Origin: Actinobacillus minor NM305
GTDB taxonomy: Bacteria > Pseudomonadota > Gammaproteobacteria > Enterobacterales > Pasteurellaceae
Length of the DNA stretch: 64,000 nucleotides
NCBI RefSeq assembly: GCF_000175195.1
Contig: NZ_ACQL01000101.1
Coordinates: 48,668-112,667 of the forward strand
Direction of reading: 5' to 3'
In this document: in pieces, positions 44,861-53,430 of the stretch
How the letters are laid out: each line of letters begins with the position of its first letter
How positions within the stretch are numbered: the stretch's first letter is position 1
Program-made: the position numbers and the translations under genes
Notes under the pieces: model-generated
The model's input: the letters and a program-made list of their open reading frames with translations, nothing else
The model's database searches: none
What the model was told of the DNA's origin: nothing

Positions 44861-46204
44861 TTATTTAGGTTGTTTGGTTGCACCGAAGACGGCGTCGTAT
44901 TGAATTACATCGCCAGTTTCTTTATATCTAGTATATGCGTCGTCACTATTTAAATTTACTTTTCCTACGGCATCATTTAAATCTTTACCGTAGAACTTAA
45001 CTTCGTACGTGCCTCTCCCAGATGCTTCTTTGATGTTCATCGTTTCATTTGTCGCCCTACCTAGACGAAAAGTCCCCGATTGATCAAGATTTTTCTCTAA
45101 AACGATTTTACCTATTAGGTTACTATCAATTTCACCCTCAATAGAGTTACGCTCAGGATCTTTATCAAATTTGGCTTTTAATGTTACCGTACCATCAAGG
45201 ACAGGTTCAGAACGGATACCAGTCCTGTTATAACCCTCTATATCCGATTTTATTACGCTTGCAATTACTTGTCCTTTATAAGTTGCCTCTCCGGCTACCG
45301 CATCATTCCAAATAATTTTACCGGTTTTAACAGATTGCCCGTTACGCTCCACAACTTCCTCTCTCCATACAGGATAAATATGGGAATATCCGGCTTTACC
45401 TGCGCTTTGTGCCACTGAGAAGAATTTCACATCGTGTCCGTTGGTAAAGAGAGCGCCATAAGTCGAATAAGGTTGATTTACATAGAGATAATTAAATGCT
45501 TTGGCATCCTCTAGTTCAGCAACCTTGATAAGATGGCCATCACGTTTAACTTTAGTTACAATTTTTCCGCTGAAATCAGGATCTTCTTTTTTCCCTTGAT
45601 GAACTCCAAGGAATGGCTTGCCATCTTTCTCACTTAATTCATTGAAATTAAGATTCGTTATTGCATTGACTCCAAGTAGCTCAAAAAAGCTTTCAGGTTT
45701 TCCTACGTAGTACAAATCACTGCTCAACGAGCTATTACGACCACCATAGCGATATTCTGTTGTATCATTGCTTGGACCATTTTGACGAATATTAATAATT
45801 CGCCATGCAACTCCATTTTTATCTAACAGATTTACTGGTTTAAGTTTCTCTGCAGCTTCTGCTTTAGCTTTCGCTTCAGCGGCTGCTTTTGCCTTCGCTT
45901 CTGCTTCCGCTTTTGCTTTGGCATCCGTTAATTTTTTCGCTTCTGCTTCAGCCTTTTTACGTTCTTCTTCTAAACGTTTTGCTTCCTCAGCTTTTGCTTT
46001 AGCCTCTGCTTCTGCTTTAGCTTTCGCTTCAGCGGTTGCTTTTGCCTTTGCATCTGCTTCGGCTTTCTTCTCCGCATCTGTTTTTGATGCTTGATTTGCC
46101 GGTGTTGGTTCAACAACTTGGTTAGGCGTATCGTTAGATTTACACCCCACCACACCTGAAGAAACTAAAATTGCTAATGCTGTTGTCTTAACTTGAAATT
46201 TCAT
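44861..46204 (-). CDS. Predicted Slam-dependent surface lipoprotein with long Ala/Lys/Glu stalk
   Basis: The 447-residue protein starts MKFQVKTTALAILVSSGVVGC; the lipobox gives mature Cys21. AGGTGA lies 5 bases before the ATG. Residues about 40-125 are an almost pure Ala/Lys/Glu repeat (KAKAEAEAKAKAEEAKRLEEE and similar), predicted to form one long helix like the TolA stalk. The remaining 320 residues are beta-rich; NYLYVNQPYSTYGALF and the end QYDAVFGATKQPK are typical of the TbpB-type eight-strand barrel that Slam recognises. It is probably displayed on the outside of the cell and may bind a host ligand, which is not identifiable here. The promoter has a 14-base homopolymer in its spacer. 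Confidence 0.85.
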   Translation of the reverse strand: MKFQVKTTALAILVSSGVVGCKSNDTPNQVVEPTPANQASKTDAEKKAEADAKAKATAEAKAKAEAEAKAKAEEAKRLEEERKKAEAEAKKLTDAKAKAEAEAKAKAAAEAKAKAEAAEKLKPVNLLDKNGVAWRIINIRQNGPSNDTTEYRYGGRNSSLSSDLYYVGKPESFFELLGVNAITNLNFNELSEKDGKPFLGVHQGKKEDPDFSGKIVTKVKRDGHLIKVAELEDAKAFNYLYVNQPYSTYGALFTNGHDVKFFSVAQSAGKAGYSHIYPVWREEVVERNGQSVKTGKIIWNDAVAGEATYKGQVIASVIKSDIEGYNRTGIRSEPVLDGTVTLKAKFDKDPERNSIEGEIDSNLIGKIVLEKNLDQSGTFRLGRATNETMNIKEASGRGTYEVKFYGKDLNDAVGKVNLNSDDAYTRYKETGDVIQYDAVFGATKQPK

Positions 46205-46273
46205 AGAAATCACCTACTAAAAAACGTAAATTTGTGTCCATGTTTTTACCATTTACTGAGCAAAAACTATCTT

Positions 46274-46300
46274 ATTGTAAAAAAAAAAAAAATAGTTCAA
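46274..46300 (-). promoter_or_regulatory. Probable phase-variable promoter with homopolymer spacer
   Basis: On the minus strand, -35 TTGAAC (46300-46295) and -10 TACAAT (46279-46274) are separated by 15 bases, of which 13 are T. The full homopolymer is 14 long (46292-46279). The predicted start is near 46266, about 60 bases before the lipoprotein ATG. Gain or loss of one or two T would move the spacing toward or away from the optimum of 17. Confidence 0.65.
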
Positions 46301-46372
46301 GTAGTTGGCGAAAAAAATCTCATTTTTTTTGATTTCTGTCAGTTTTGTAAGGTTATTAAGACAAAAAAATAC

Positions 46373-46398
46373 AAGCGGTCAAATTTTTATGACCGCTT
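46373..46398 (-). terminator. Uptake-signal terminator of the phosphatase gene
   Basis: The stem AAGCGGTCA / TGACCGCTT with an 8-base AT loop includes the uptake signal at 46371-46379. On the minus strand it is followed by GTATTTTTTTG, 10 bases after the stop codon. Confidence 0.8.
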
Positions 46399-46408
46399 AC
46401 AAATCCAA

Positions 46409-47041
46409 TTAAGCTAAATGTTCCACGTTATTAAATTCAATTAAACTTACCTGCCCATTCTCTACTTGAGCAATATTGATAGCCGTGTTAATCACAAAAC
46501 TATGTTTTGTTTCATCTCGACATTCTGACCAATGTAGGCCTTTTAACACTGCCGTTAAAACCGTAAGCGTCATACCATGAGCGACAATTAATACATTTTC
46601 ATGATCTTGATGTATCTGAGCAATATGGTTAAATGCGGTTAAGGCTCGTTGATAAAGTTGTTCGTAGGTTTCTCCCCCATTCGTTTCGGCTTTATACTCT
46701 GCCGGTGTTTTTTTCATAACCCAGTATTCATCATTCTCATATAAATCTACGGATTTAGTACCTTCCCAGCTACCAAAATCGAACTCATTTAAGCCTTTGT
46801 GATGAAAATGAGGAATGTTTCTGTGCTGATTTTCCGCCAAAATATAATTTGCGGTATCTTGCGCACGTTTTTGCATGCTTGAATAAGCCGCCGCAAAAGG
46901 GATTTTTTGGAGTGCTTTTCCAGCTTTTTTTGCCCCGTCTATTCCTTCTTCAACCAACGGGGAATCTCCCGAACCTTGTAAACGCCCTTCAGTGTTCCAC
47001 ACAGTTTTGCCATGTCGAACTAAATAAATGTTCAATGCCAT
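46409..47041 (-). CDS. Histidine phosphatase (GpmB/CobC-like)
   Basis: The 210-residue cytoplasmic protein belongs to the histidine phosphatase superfamily. The phosphohistidine motif YLVRHGKTVWN (about 6-16), the conserved AAYSSMQKRAQDTA, a Glu in LNEFDFGSWEG and the second histidine in LIVAHGMTLTVL (about 150-161) form the catalytic set. It resembles GpmB-like phosphatases rather than true phosphoglycerate mutase, so its substrate is uncertain. It diverges from an RluA-type gene 47 bases away. Confidence 0.88.
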   Translation of the reverse strand: MALNIYLVRHGKTVWNTEGRLQGSGDSPLVEEGIDGAKKAGKALQKIPFAAAYSSMQKRAQDTANYILAENQHRNIPHFHHKGLNEFDFGSWEGTKSVDLYENDEYWVMKKTPAEYKAETNGGETYEQLYQRALTAFNHIAQIHQDHENVLIVAHGMTLTVLTAVLKGLHWSECRDETKHSFVINTAINIAQVENGQVSLIEFNNVEHLA

Positions 47042-47088
47042 TGTATTTCCTTGCTAAAATAACGAAAAATTTTATGAGATTATAGCAA

Positions 47089-47727
47089 ATGTCCTCCCAT
47101 TTTACAGTCTGCTTCCAACACCCTGATTTTATTGTCATTAATAAACCTGAAGGTGTTAGCGTACACAAAGATAACGAAGCCTCGGGGCTTACAGAACGTA
47201 TTGCACAACAACTCGGTGTTCCACAAATCTGGCTTGTTCATCGTCTTGATAAAGCAACATCAGGTTTGCTGATTCTCGCTTTAACAAAAGAGGCTGCAGT
47301 TGAGTTTTATCACTTATTTAAGCAACACAAAATTCAAAAAACCTATTGGGCACTCAGTACAACAAAACCGAAAAAAAAGCAGGGCAAAATTATTGGCGAT
47401 ATGAAAAAATCCCGAAATAGTGCTTGGAAACTCTGCCATACCAAAGAAAATCCTGCGATAACTCAATTTACTTCGCAATCCGTTGCTCCCCAACTTCGGT
47501 GGTTTACACTCAATCCGCACACGGGGAGAACGCACCAATTACGGGTTGCGATGAGGAGTTTGGGTAGCCCTATTTTAGGCGATTCATTATATGGTGGCGA
47601 AAAGGCTGATCGCCTTTATTTACACGCCTACCAATTAGAATTTGAGTATCAAAATACCCATTTTTGTATTCAAACTCCGCCCACAAGCGGTCTGATTTGG
47701 CAAAAAATTTACCAAAATACGCTATAA
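47089..47727 (+). CDS. RluA-family pseudouridine synthase
   Basis: The 212-residue protein has no S4 domain. The catalytic motif HRLDKATSGLLILALT (about 51-66) contains the invariant aspartate. The segments NPHTGRTHQLRVAMRSLGSPILGDSLYGG (about 144-172) and LYLHAYQLEF are RluA-family signatures. It is short and close to the TIGR01621 branch found in Pasteurellaceae and Vibrio, whose RNA target is not settled; tRNA or rRNA are both possible. Its end overlaps the promoter region of the CorC-like gene. Confidence 0.88.
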   Translation: MSSHFTVCFQHPDFIVINKPEGVSVHKDNEASGLTERIAQQLGVPQIWLVHRLDKATSGLLILALTKEAAVEFYHLFKQHKIQKTYWALSTTKPKKKQGKIIGDMKKSRNSAWKLCHTKENPAITQFTSQSVAPQLRWFTLNPHTGRTHQLRVAMRSLGSPILGDSLYGGEKADRLYLHAYQLEFEYQNTHFCIQTPPTSGLIWQKIYQNTL

Positions 47728-47765
47728 TTAGCGCAGTTTATCTATTAAGGAGCATCTACATTATC

Positions 47766-49064
47766 ATGGGCTTATTTGAAGCAATCCTCATCATCTTATT
47801 ACTCATCATTATCAGTGCTGTTATTTCTGCGGCTGAAATTTCATTAGCCGGTGCTAGAAAATTAAAACTACAAGCTATGGTCAATGAAGGCGATTTGCGT
47901 GCTGAAAAAGTGATGAAATTACAAGAGCAACCTGGTCGATTTATTACCGTAGTACAAATCGGCTTAAATATGGTAGCAATCTTTGGTGGGGTTGTGGGAG
48001 AAAGTGCGATCAATCCTTATTTTAGCCAGATTTTCTCACAATATACGCAAGCCGAATGGGTGGATAGTGCAGCATCATGGACAGCCTTTGCTCTCGTTAC
48101 TTCCTCATTTGTTTTATTAGCCGATCTGATGCCAAAAAGATTGGCGATGACTTATCCGGAAAAGATTGCCGTACGTACTATCGGTATCATGTCGTTTAGC
48201 ATTTTTCTTTTTAAACCGCTTGTGATGTTTTTCGATTTGATTGCCAATATAATGTTTCGGCTATTTGGTATTTCAACCGTTCGCCAAGACAATATGACAA
48301 CCGAAGACATTGTTGCCGTGGTTGATGCTGGGGCAAAAGCTGGAGTGCTAAAAACCCATGAACACTATCTCATTGAAAATGTATTTGAGATGCAAGAACG
48401 CCGTGTGACTTCAACAATGACGACACGTGAAAACATTATTTTTCTTGATCGCACCGATAATAAAGAACAAGTGCTTCAAACCATTGGCGAAGATCCTCAC
48501 TCTAAATTACTCATTTGTGATAATGGTTTGGATAAAATTTTAGGGTATGTCGAGTCACACAATTTGCTGACCCAATACCTTAAAAATGAAAGTGTCTCAC
48601 TTACAGATCAGCGATTATTGCGTAAGCCACTTTTTATTCCTGATACGCTTTCACTTTATGAAGTACTTGAACTATTCAAATCTGCCGGCGAAGATTTTGC
48701 TGTTATCGTCAATGAATATGCTTTGGTAGTTGGCATTATTACCTTAAATGATGTGATGAGCATTGTGATGGGAGAATTAGTTTCAACGGAAGAAGAACAA
48801 ATTGTTCGCCGCGATGAAGATTCTTGGCTTATTGATGGCGCAACACCTTTAGAAGATGTAATGAAAGCCTTAGATATCGAAGCTTTCCCAAATCCGGAAA
48901 ATTACGAGACGATTGGGGGCTTTATGATGTATATGCTACGAAAAATTCCGAAAAAAACAGATTTTGTGCTCTACGATCAATATAAATTTGAAATTATTGA
49001 TACGGAAAACTTCAAAATTGACCAGCTAATGGTTTCATTTAGAAAAGATATTAAAACTGAATGA
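47766..49064 (+). CDS. CNNM/CorC-family membrane protein (YfjD/TlyC-like)
   Basis: The 432-residue protein starts MGLFEAILIILLLIIISAVISAAEISL. The 34-codon frame extension upstream overlaps the previous gene and is not used. An N-terminal DUF21 domain with about four membrane segments (about 1-190) is followed by a cytoplasmic CBS pair (about 205-330; VTSTMTTRENIIFLDRTD, KPLFIPDTLSLYEVLELFKSAGEDFAVIVNEYALVVGIITLND). A C-terminal CorC_HlyC domain (about 350-425) is last. Members bind adenine nucleotides and are linked to magnesium or sodium transport; older names call them haemolysin homologs. The precise ion is not shown by the sequence. Confidence 0.9.
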   Translation: MGLFEAILIILLLIIISAVISAAEISLAGARKLKLQAMVNEGDLRAEKVMKLQEQPGRFITVVQIGLNMVAIFGGVVGESAINPYFSQIFSQYTQAEWVDSAASWTAFALVTSSFVLLADLMPKRLAMTYPEKIAVRTIGIMSFSIFLFKPLVMFFDLIANIMFRLFGISTVRQDNMTTEDIVAVVDAGAKAGVLKTHEHYLIENVFEMQERRVTSTMTTRENIIFLDRTDNKEQVLQTIGEDPHSKLLICDNGLDKILGYVESHNLLTQYLKNESVSLTDQRLLRKPLFIPDTLSLYEVLELFKSAGEDFAVIVNEYALVVGIITLNDVMSIVMGELVSTEEEQIVRRDEDSWLIDGATPLEDVMKALDIEAFPNPENYETIGGFMMYMLRKIPKKTDFVLYDQYKFEIIDTENFKIDQLMVSFRKDIKTE

Positions 49065-49113
49065 TTCGGTGTTATATAGCCATTTTACAATCGCTAATTT
49101 TAAGAACATTTGC

Positions 49114-49183
49114 GTAGGGGCGGGGTTTATCCCCGCCCATAAACAATTATTGATATTCGGGCGGGGATAAACCCCGCCCCTAC
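49114..49183. repeat. 70-bp BIME, near-identical to 9145-9214
   Basis: The two inverted GTAG-REP units with GGGCGGGG / TCCCCGCCC stems are separated by about 20 bases. Only two positions differ from the copy 40 kb away, which implies recent movement or gene conversion. It lies in the 257-base gap between the CorC-like gene and ruvA; nothing else there looks coding. Confidence 0.8.
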
Positions 49184-49241
49184 GAAAGAGATTCAATACT
49201 TGTGTAGCTACTATATCAATACCAAAATAATCCTATTACCG

Positions 49242-49271
49242 CTGTATAAATAATAATGATTGTTTATACAG
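49242..49271 (+). promoter_or_regulatory. Inverted CTGTATA half-sites before ruvA
   Basis: CTGTATAAA (49242-49250) and TTTATACAG (49263-49271) form a perfect inverted repeat with 12 bases between, 50 bases before ruvA. The half-sites equal those of LexA, but the normal box is 16 bp in total and this is 30. SOS control of ruvAB is known in E. coli; here it is only suggested. Confidence 0.45.
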
Positions 49272-49320
49272 TTTATGTTAAACTTTATCATATATTTAAA
49301 CAATAGACCTAAGGAATCTC

Positions 49321-49923
49321 ATGATCGGTCGATTACATGGCAAAATTATTGAAAAACAACCGCCTGAAATGCTCTTAGATGTGCAAGGCGTTGGCTATGA
49401 GCTACTTTTGCCGATGACAAGCTTCTATAATTTGCCTCAGATTGGCGAAGAGACAACTATCTTTACACATTTAGTCGTGCGAGAAGATGCACATCTGCTA
49501 TTTGGCTTTGCTCAAAAGCAAGACAGAACGCTTTTTAGAGAACTCATTAAAACAAATGGTGTTGGTCCTAAATTAGCACTTGCGATCCTTTCTGCGATGT
49601 CGGTTTCTCAATTTGCTAACGCTGTCGAAAATGAAGAATTAGCCAAACTCACAAAAATTCCAGGTATTGGGCGAAAAACAGCTGAACGATTATTAGTTGA
49701 GTTAAAAGGCAAGTTTAAAGGTTTATCCCAAACAGACTTATTTATTGAACAACCTCATGAAACAATCATGGCATCATCTGTTGAACCAAGTGATGAAGCC
49801 CGTGATGCTCTTATTGCCTTGGGATATAAGCCTGCTGATGCAGAAAAAATGATCAAAAAAGTAAATCTGGTTGGCGCAACAAGCGAACAACTTATTCGAG
49901 AAGCGTTAAAGAACGCACTATAA
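49321..49923 (+). CDS. ruvA: Holliday junction DNA helicase subunit RuvA
   Basis: The 200-residue protein (E. coli 203) binds four-way DNA junctions as a tetramer and loads RuvB. The OB domain comes first ([31 protein letters not shown]). Two helix-hairpin-helix motifs follow ([16 protein letters not shown] and [19 protein letters not shown]), then a C-terminal domain (about 150-200) that contacts RuvB. ruvB follows 3 bases later. ruvC is not next to it in this window. Confidence 0.97.
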   Translation: MIGRLHGKIIEKQPPEMLLDVQGVGYELLLPMTSFYNLPQIGEETTIFTHLVVREDAHLLFGFAQKQDRTLFRELIKTNGVGPKLALAILSAMSVSQFANAVENEELAKLTKIPGIGRKTAERLLVELKGKFKGLSQTDLFIEQPHETIMASSVEPSDEARDALIALGYKPADAEKMIKKVNLVGATSEQLIREALKNAL

Positions 49924-49926
49924 AAT

Positions 49927-50925
49927 ATGATTGAAGCAGATAGAATTATCAGCGCAGCCCCAAAGCGTGAAGAAGAAATTATTGATCGAGCCATTCGTCC
50001 GAAGCTCCTTGCAGACTATGTTGGGCAACCTTCTGTTTGCCAGCAAATGGAAATTTTCATTCAAGCAGCAAAGCTACGGAATGAAGCTCTTGATCACTTA
50101 CTTATTTTTGGTCCACCGGGGCTCGGCAAAACCACTCTGGCTAACATTGTCGCCAATGAAATGGGGGTAAACATTCGCACAACATCAGGTCCGGTGTTGG
50201 AAAAAGCAGGGGATTTAGCCGCTATGCTGACGAACCTTGAGCCTTATGATGTCCTTTTTATTGATGAAATTCACCGATTATCGCCGGCAATAGAAGAAGT
50301 ACTCTACCCTGCTATGGAAGATTATCAATTAGATATTATGATAGGCGAAGGCCCTGCGGCACGCTCTATCAAACTCGATCTTCCTCCGTTTACTTTGATC
50401 GGTGCAACAACACGTGCAGGCTCTTTAACATCTCCGCTAAGAGATCGTTTCGGTATTGTGCAACGCCTAGAATTTTATGGCGTAGATGATCTTACCTCTA
50501 TTGTTCAACGAAGCGCAAACTGCCTAAATTTAAACCTTTCTGAAAGTGGTGCACATGAAATTGCTCGCCGCTCACGAGGAACTCCTCGAATTGCGAACCG
50601 ATTATTACGCCGAGTGCGTGATTATGCTGATGTACGTAATAACGGAATTATTAGTTCAGAAATTGCAAAACAGGCATTATCTATGCTAGATGTTGATGCG
50701 GAAGGTTTTGATTTTATGGATATCAAACTACTTGAAGCCATTGTAGAGCGCTTTGATGGAGGCCCTGTCGGCTTGGATAACCTTGCAGCTGCCATTGGTG
50801 AAGAACGGGATACGATTGAAGATGTCCTAGAACCCTACCTTATCCAACAAGGCTTTTTACAACGTACCCCAAGAGGGCGTATTGCAACACAGCGGACTTA
50901 TGAGCATTTGAAGAAACATCGATAA
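49927..50925 (+). CDS. ruvB: Holliday junction DNA helicase motor RuvB
   Basis: The 332-residue AAA+ ATPase drives branch migration as a hexamer. Walker [10 protein letters not shown] (about 60-68), Walker [11 protein letters not shown], sensor 1 [11 protein letters not shown], and the arginine finger region SPLRDRFGI are present, followed by the C-terminal winged helix ([18 protein letters not shown]). The length is close to E. coli (336). It is co-transcribed with ruvA and shares a bidirectional terminator (50934-50966) with the next, convergent gene. Confidence 0.98.
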   Translation: MIEADRIISAAPKREEEIIDRAIRPKLLADYVGQPSVCQQMEIFIQAAKLRNEALDHLLIFGPPGLGKTTLANIVANEMGVNIRTTSGPVLEKAGDLAAMLTNLEPYDVLFIDEIHRLSPAIEEVLYPAMEDYQLDIMIGEGPAARSIKLDLPPFTLIGATTRAGSLTSPLRDRFGIVQRLEFYGVDDLTSIVQRSANCLNLNLSESGAHEIARRSRGTPRIANRLLRRVRDYADVRNNGIISSEIAKQALSMLDVDAEGFDFMDIKLLEAIVERFDGGPVGLDNLAAAIGEERDTIEDVLEPYLIQQGFLQRTPRGRIATQRTYEHLKKHR

Positions 50926-50933
50926 GACATAGA

Positions 50934-50966
50934 AAAATCGCTATGTATTGATTACATAGCGATTTT
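50934..50966. terminator. Bidirectional terminator after ruvB
   Basis: The arms AAAATCGCTATGTA (50934-50947) and TACATAGCGATTTT (50953-50966) form a perfect 14-bp stem between convergent genes. Confidence 0.9.
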
Positions 50967-50974
50967 CTATAACT

Positions 50975-51562
50975 TTATAAAACTCGGCGTGATTGTGTGT
51001 AATTTCTAGCCCAATAACTTTCAGAAAGAGAGCTTGTAGTTACGCCTCGACTTGAACTTGCATGAACAAACTTGCCACCACCAATATACACACCAACATG
51101 ATTATTTTTACGGAAGAAAACTAAATCCCCGGGGCGTAAATCTGATTTTGAAATCGAACGACCAGAATGACGCTGTTCAGCAGTAGAACGAGGAAGATGA
51201 ACATTAAAAGCGCTACTCATTGTTTTTTGAACAAATGCAGAACAATCAATACCACCTGCACCATTACCACCTAAACGATAACGAGTACCAGCCCATTTTC
51301 GATAAATATTATTTACTTTCTGCGAAGCCTGATTTGCTAATGAAGCATTTTGATTATGCGGAGCAGTCTTTACCTCTTTACGAGAGGTTTGTTGCGCAAT
51401 TTGTTCTGGAGTTGCCGCTTTTGCAACGATTCTAATTTGGTTAGGCGTGGCTGGAACACTACTTAAACTTGCATTTGCCATTGAAGCATAGCTAGAAAAA
51501 AGCGTAAATAAAGAAGTCATTAAAAATGGCTTAAGCCCAGCTAAAGTAATGTATTTTTTCAT
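50975..51562 (-). CDS. NlpC/P60 peptidoglycan endopeptidase
   Basis: The 195-residue protein starts MKKYITLAGLKPFLMTSLFTLFSS, a signal peptide; an upstream in-frame start seven codons earlier is less likely. The C-terminal NlpC/P60 domain (about 85-195) has the catalytic cysteine in GGIDCSAFVQKTM, the histidine in GGGKFVHASSSRGV, and a third polar residue around NHVGVYIG. It resembles Spr/MepS and NlpC, which cut the D-Glu-mDAP bond in cell-wall cross-links. The signal peptide lacks a clear lipobox, so it is probably soluble in the periplasm rather than lipid-anchored. Confidence 0.9.
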   Translation of the reverse strand: MKKYITLAGLKPFLMTSLFTLFSSYASMANASLSSVPATPNQIRIVAKAATPEQIAQQTSRKEVKTAPHNQNASLANQASQKVNNIYRKWAGTRYRLGGNGAGGIDCSAFVQKTMSSAFNVHLPRSTAEQRHSGRSISKSDLRPGDLVFFRKNNHVGVYIGGGKFVHASSSRGVTTSSLSESYWARNYTQSRRVL

Positions 51563-51619
51563 AATTTTGTCTCGCCAGAACAACTACAGCGTATTTATTC
51601 CTATTAAAAAACCAATTAA

Positions 51620-51644
51620 ATAGCCTATCTACATGATAGGCTAT
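51620..51644 (-). terminator. Terminator after nfo
   Basis: The arms ATAGCCTATC (51620-51629) and GATAGGCTAT (51635-51644) form a 10-bp stem with loop TACAT, 30 bases after the nfo stop, followed by a T-rich stretch on the minus strand. Confidence 0.7.
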
Positions 51645-51674
51645 ACCTAAAATCTCAAGCAGTATAACTTATAT

Positions 51675-52514
51675 TTATGCCAATGTCCTTAAAAAATTTA
51701 TCTCATCAGCCCAAATTTCCGGATTTATTGTTTCTAAAATCAACGGAATGTTATCAAAGCGGTCATCTTTCATAATAAATTTGCAAAAATCGGTGCCGAT
51801 TGTTCCTTCTCTTAATGTATCGTGACGATCTTTTCTACTACCTAATGGCGTTTTCGAGCCATTTAAATGCATTCCTCGTAAATAACGAAAGCCGACAATT
51901 TCATCGAACTGTCGAAATGTCTCATCACAACTTGCTAACGAAGAAATATCATAACCGGCTGAAAATAAATGACAGGTATCTAAGCAAACGCCCACTCGAT
52001 TTTTATCTTCTACTTGGTCAATAATTTCAGCTAAATGTTCAAAACGATAACCTAAATTTGAACCTTGCCCCGCCGTATTTTCAATGACGGCTATCACATT
52101 TGGAACTTTCTCAACAGCAATGTTGATCGACTCTGCAATGCGAGCCAAGCAATCACTTTCTGAAATTAAATTCAAATGCGAACCGGGGTGAAAATTTAAT
52201 AGCTTCAAGCCTAATTGATCAGCACGCTCCAGTTCATCTATAAAAGCCACTCTTGATTTCTCCAAGCCTTCTTTATCAGGACTTCCCAAATTAATTAAAT
52301 AGCTATCATGTGGAAGAATATGCTCGGGTTGAAAATGATGAACTTGGCAAAAACGTTTAAATTTTTCGATGTTTTCCGCTTTAAGTGGTGGTGCTTTCCA
52401 TTGGCGCTGATTTTTAGTAAATAATGCAAAAGCATTAGCACCAATCTCGACCGATCTTAAAACAGCATTCTCAACGCCCCCAGAGGCACTCACGTGTGCA
52501 CCAATATATTTCAT
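51675..52514 (-). CDS. nfo: Endonuclease IV (AP endonuclease)
   Basis: The 279-residue enzyme (E. coli 285) cuts DNA 5' to abasic sites in base excision repair. It is a TIM barrel with three zinc ions. Signature segments are [16 protein letters not shown] (about 3-18), LNFHPGSHL (about 106-114), [14 protein letters not shown] (about 140-153), [15 protein letters not shown] (about 175-189) and [23 protein letters not shown] (about 212-234). A MITE begins 37 bases upstream of its start codon and may influence its promoter. Confidence 0.97.
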   Translation of the reverse strand: MKYIGAHVSASGGVENAVLRSVEIGANAFALFTKNQRQWKAPPLKAENIEKFKRFCQVHHFQPEHILPHDSYLINLGSPDKEGLEKSRVAFIDELERADQLGLKLLNFHPGSHLNLISESDCLARIAESINIAVEKVPNVIAVIENTAGQGSNLGYRFEHLAEIIDQVEDKNRVGVCLDTCHLFSAGYDISSLASCDETFRQFDEIVGFRYLRGMHLNGSKTPLGSRKDRHDTLREGTIGTDFCKFIMKDDRFDNIPLILETINPEIWADEINFLRTLA

Positions 52515-52551
52515 TACTTTCTCCCTATTTTTTGTAGTTCGTGTAAAATAA

Positions 52552-52822
52552 TTAGGGTCTGTTTATCTTTCAAAAAAAACTGCGTTGTCGCCTAAAAAAG
52601 CCCTCGGCTAGACGTAAAACGCCGTTAATAGCGGGACTATTGACAAGTTTTACAACGACGGCGAGGGCTTTTTTAGGCACAACCCGAAGGGACGGGCTTC
52701 TTTTTTGCCCACTCTGCGTTAAAAAAACTTTGTTTAGAATAACTAAACGGCAGTTTTTTCGCCTTGATTGGGCAAAAAACAAGCTCCGTCGCAGCCTTTT
52801 TTGAAAGATAAACAGCCCCTAA
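52552..52822. mobile_element. 271-bp MITE-like element with 26-bp terminal inverted repeats
   Basis: The left end begins TTAGGGTCTGTTTATCTTTC (52552-52571) and runs on with A6. The right end is its inverse, ending GATAAACAGCCCCTAA at 52822. Twenty-five of 26 positions match. Inside is a large hairpin with perfect 17-bp arms (52590-52606, 52662-52678; GCCTAAAAAAGCCCTCG) and a nested GTAAAAC / GTTTTAC. There is no transposase gene. The ends may include a TA or TTA target. It fills the 334-base gap between nfo and the TorD gene. The family is not assigned; mobilisation in trans by an IS with matching ends is the usual explanation. Confidence 0.8.
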
Positions 52823-52848
52823 CATTTTACACCGCTTGTTTATTGACT

Positions 52849-53400
52849 ATGAACGAAATGATTAACGATTTTTCTTTGCTGTGCCGCTTATTCGGCAATC
52901 TTTTTTATCGCTCACCCACCGATCCGGTACTAACGGCAACATTTAATTGGCTCGCCCAAGGGGGATTACGTAGCCAATGGGCTTTAGCCACCGATACACA
53001 AAGCGACTTAGCCTTAACCATTGTTGAAAAATATGCTCACCCTACCCAATTACAAGCCGACTATCAAGCGCTTTTTGGCGAGGGTGGTGCTATTGCTACA
53101 ACAATTTCTGCCTATAAAATTTCAGTCGAAGATTTCGTCGCCTTTAGACAGGAACGTGCAATGCCTGCGCTTGAGCATGCGGATCATATTGCTTTATTGC
53201 TATTAACAGCTTCTTGGATTGAAGATAATTTAGACTCAACGTTGGCACAACAAACGCTTTTCGAGCAATTTTTATTACCTTGTATGAGTAAATTTTTAGG
53301 TTTAGTCGAAACGCACGATCAAGGCTTTTATAAAGCGATCGCGCAATTAACCCGTGATGCTTTATCAGCAATGTCTGATGAATTGGAGGAATCAGAATAA
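52849..53400 (+). CDS. TorD/DmsD-family redox enzyme chaperone
   Basis: The 183-residue all-helical cytoplasmic protein starts MNEMINDFSLLCRLFGNLFYRSP. The frame continues upstream into the MITE, so this ATG is taken; the ATG three codons later is an alternative because no strong ribosome site is visible. The family motif DYQALFGEGG (about 65-74) and the aspartate/histidine segment LEHADHIALLLL (about 101-112) are present. Such proteins bind twin-arginine signal peptides of molybdoenzymes such as DMSO or TMAO reductases and protect them until export. No reductase gene is adjacent. The insertion upstream may have separated it from its original promoter. Confidence 0.85.
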   Translation: MNEMINDFSLLCRLFGNLFYRSPTDPVLTATFNWLAQGGLRSQWALATDTQSDLALTIVEKYAHPTQLQADYQALFGEGGAIATTISAYKISVEDFVAFRQERAMPALEHADHIALLLLTASWIEDNLDSTLAQQTLFEQFLLPCMSKFLGLVETHDQGFYKAIAQLTRDALSAMSDELEESE

Positions 53401-53430
53401 GCTAAATAGCATTCTCTGAAGGAGGCGTAA

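Noticed and set aside
51220..51435. 71-residue plus-strand open frame between ruvB and nfo
   Set aside because: Antisense to the NlpC/P60 gene, whose catalytic motifs are intact.
52570..52782. 70-residue open frame on the minus strand
   Set aside because: It lies entirely inside the MITE, across its hairpins, with no ribosome site or recognisable domain.
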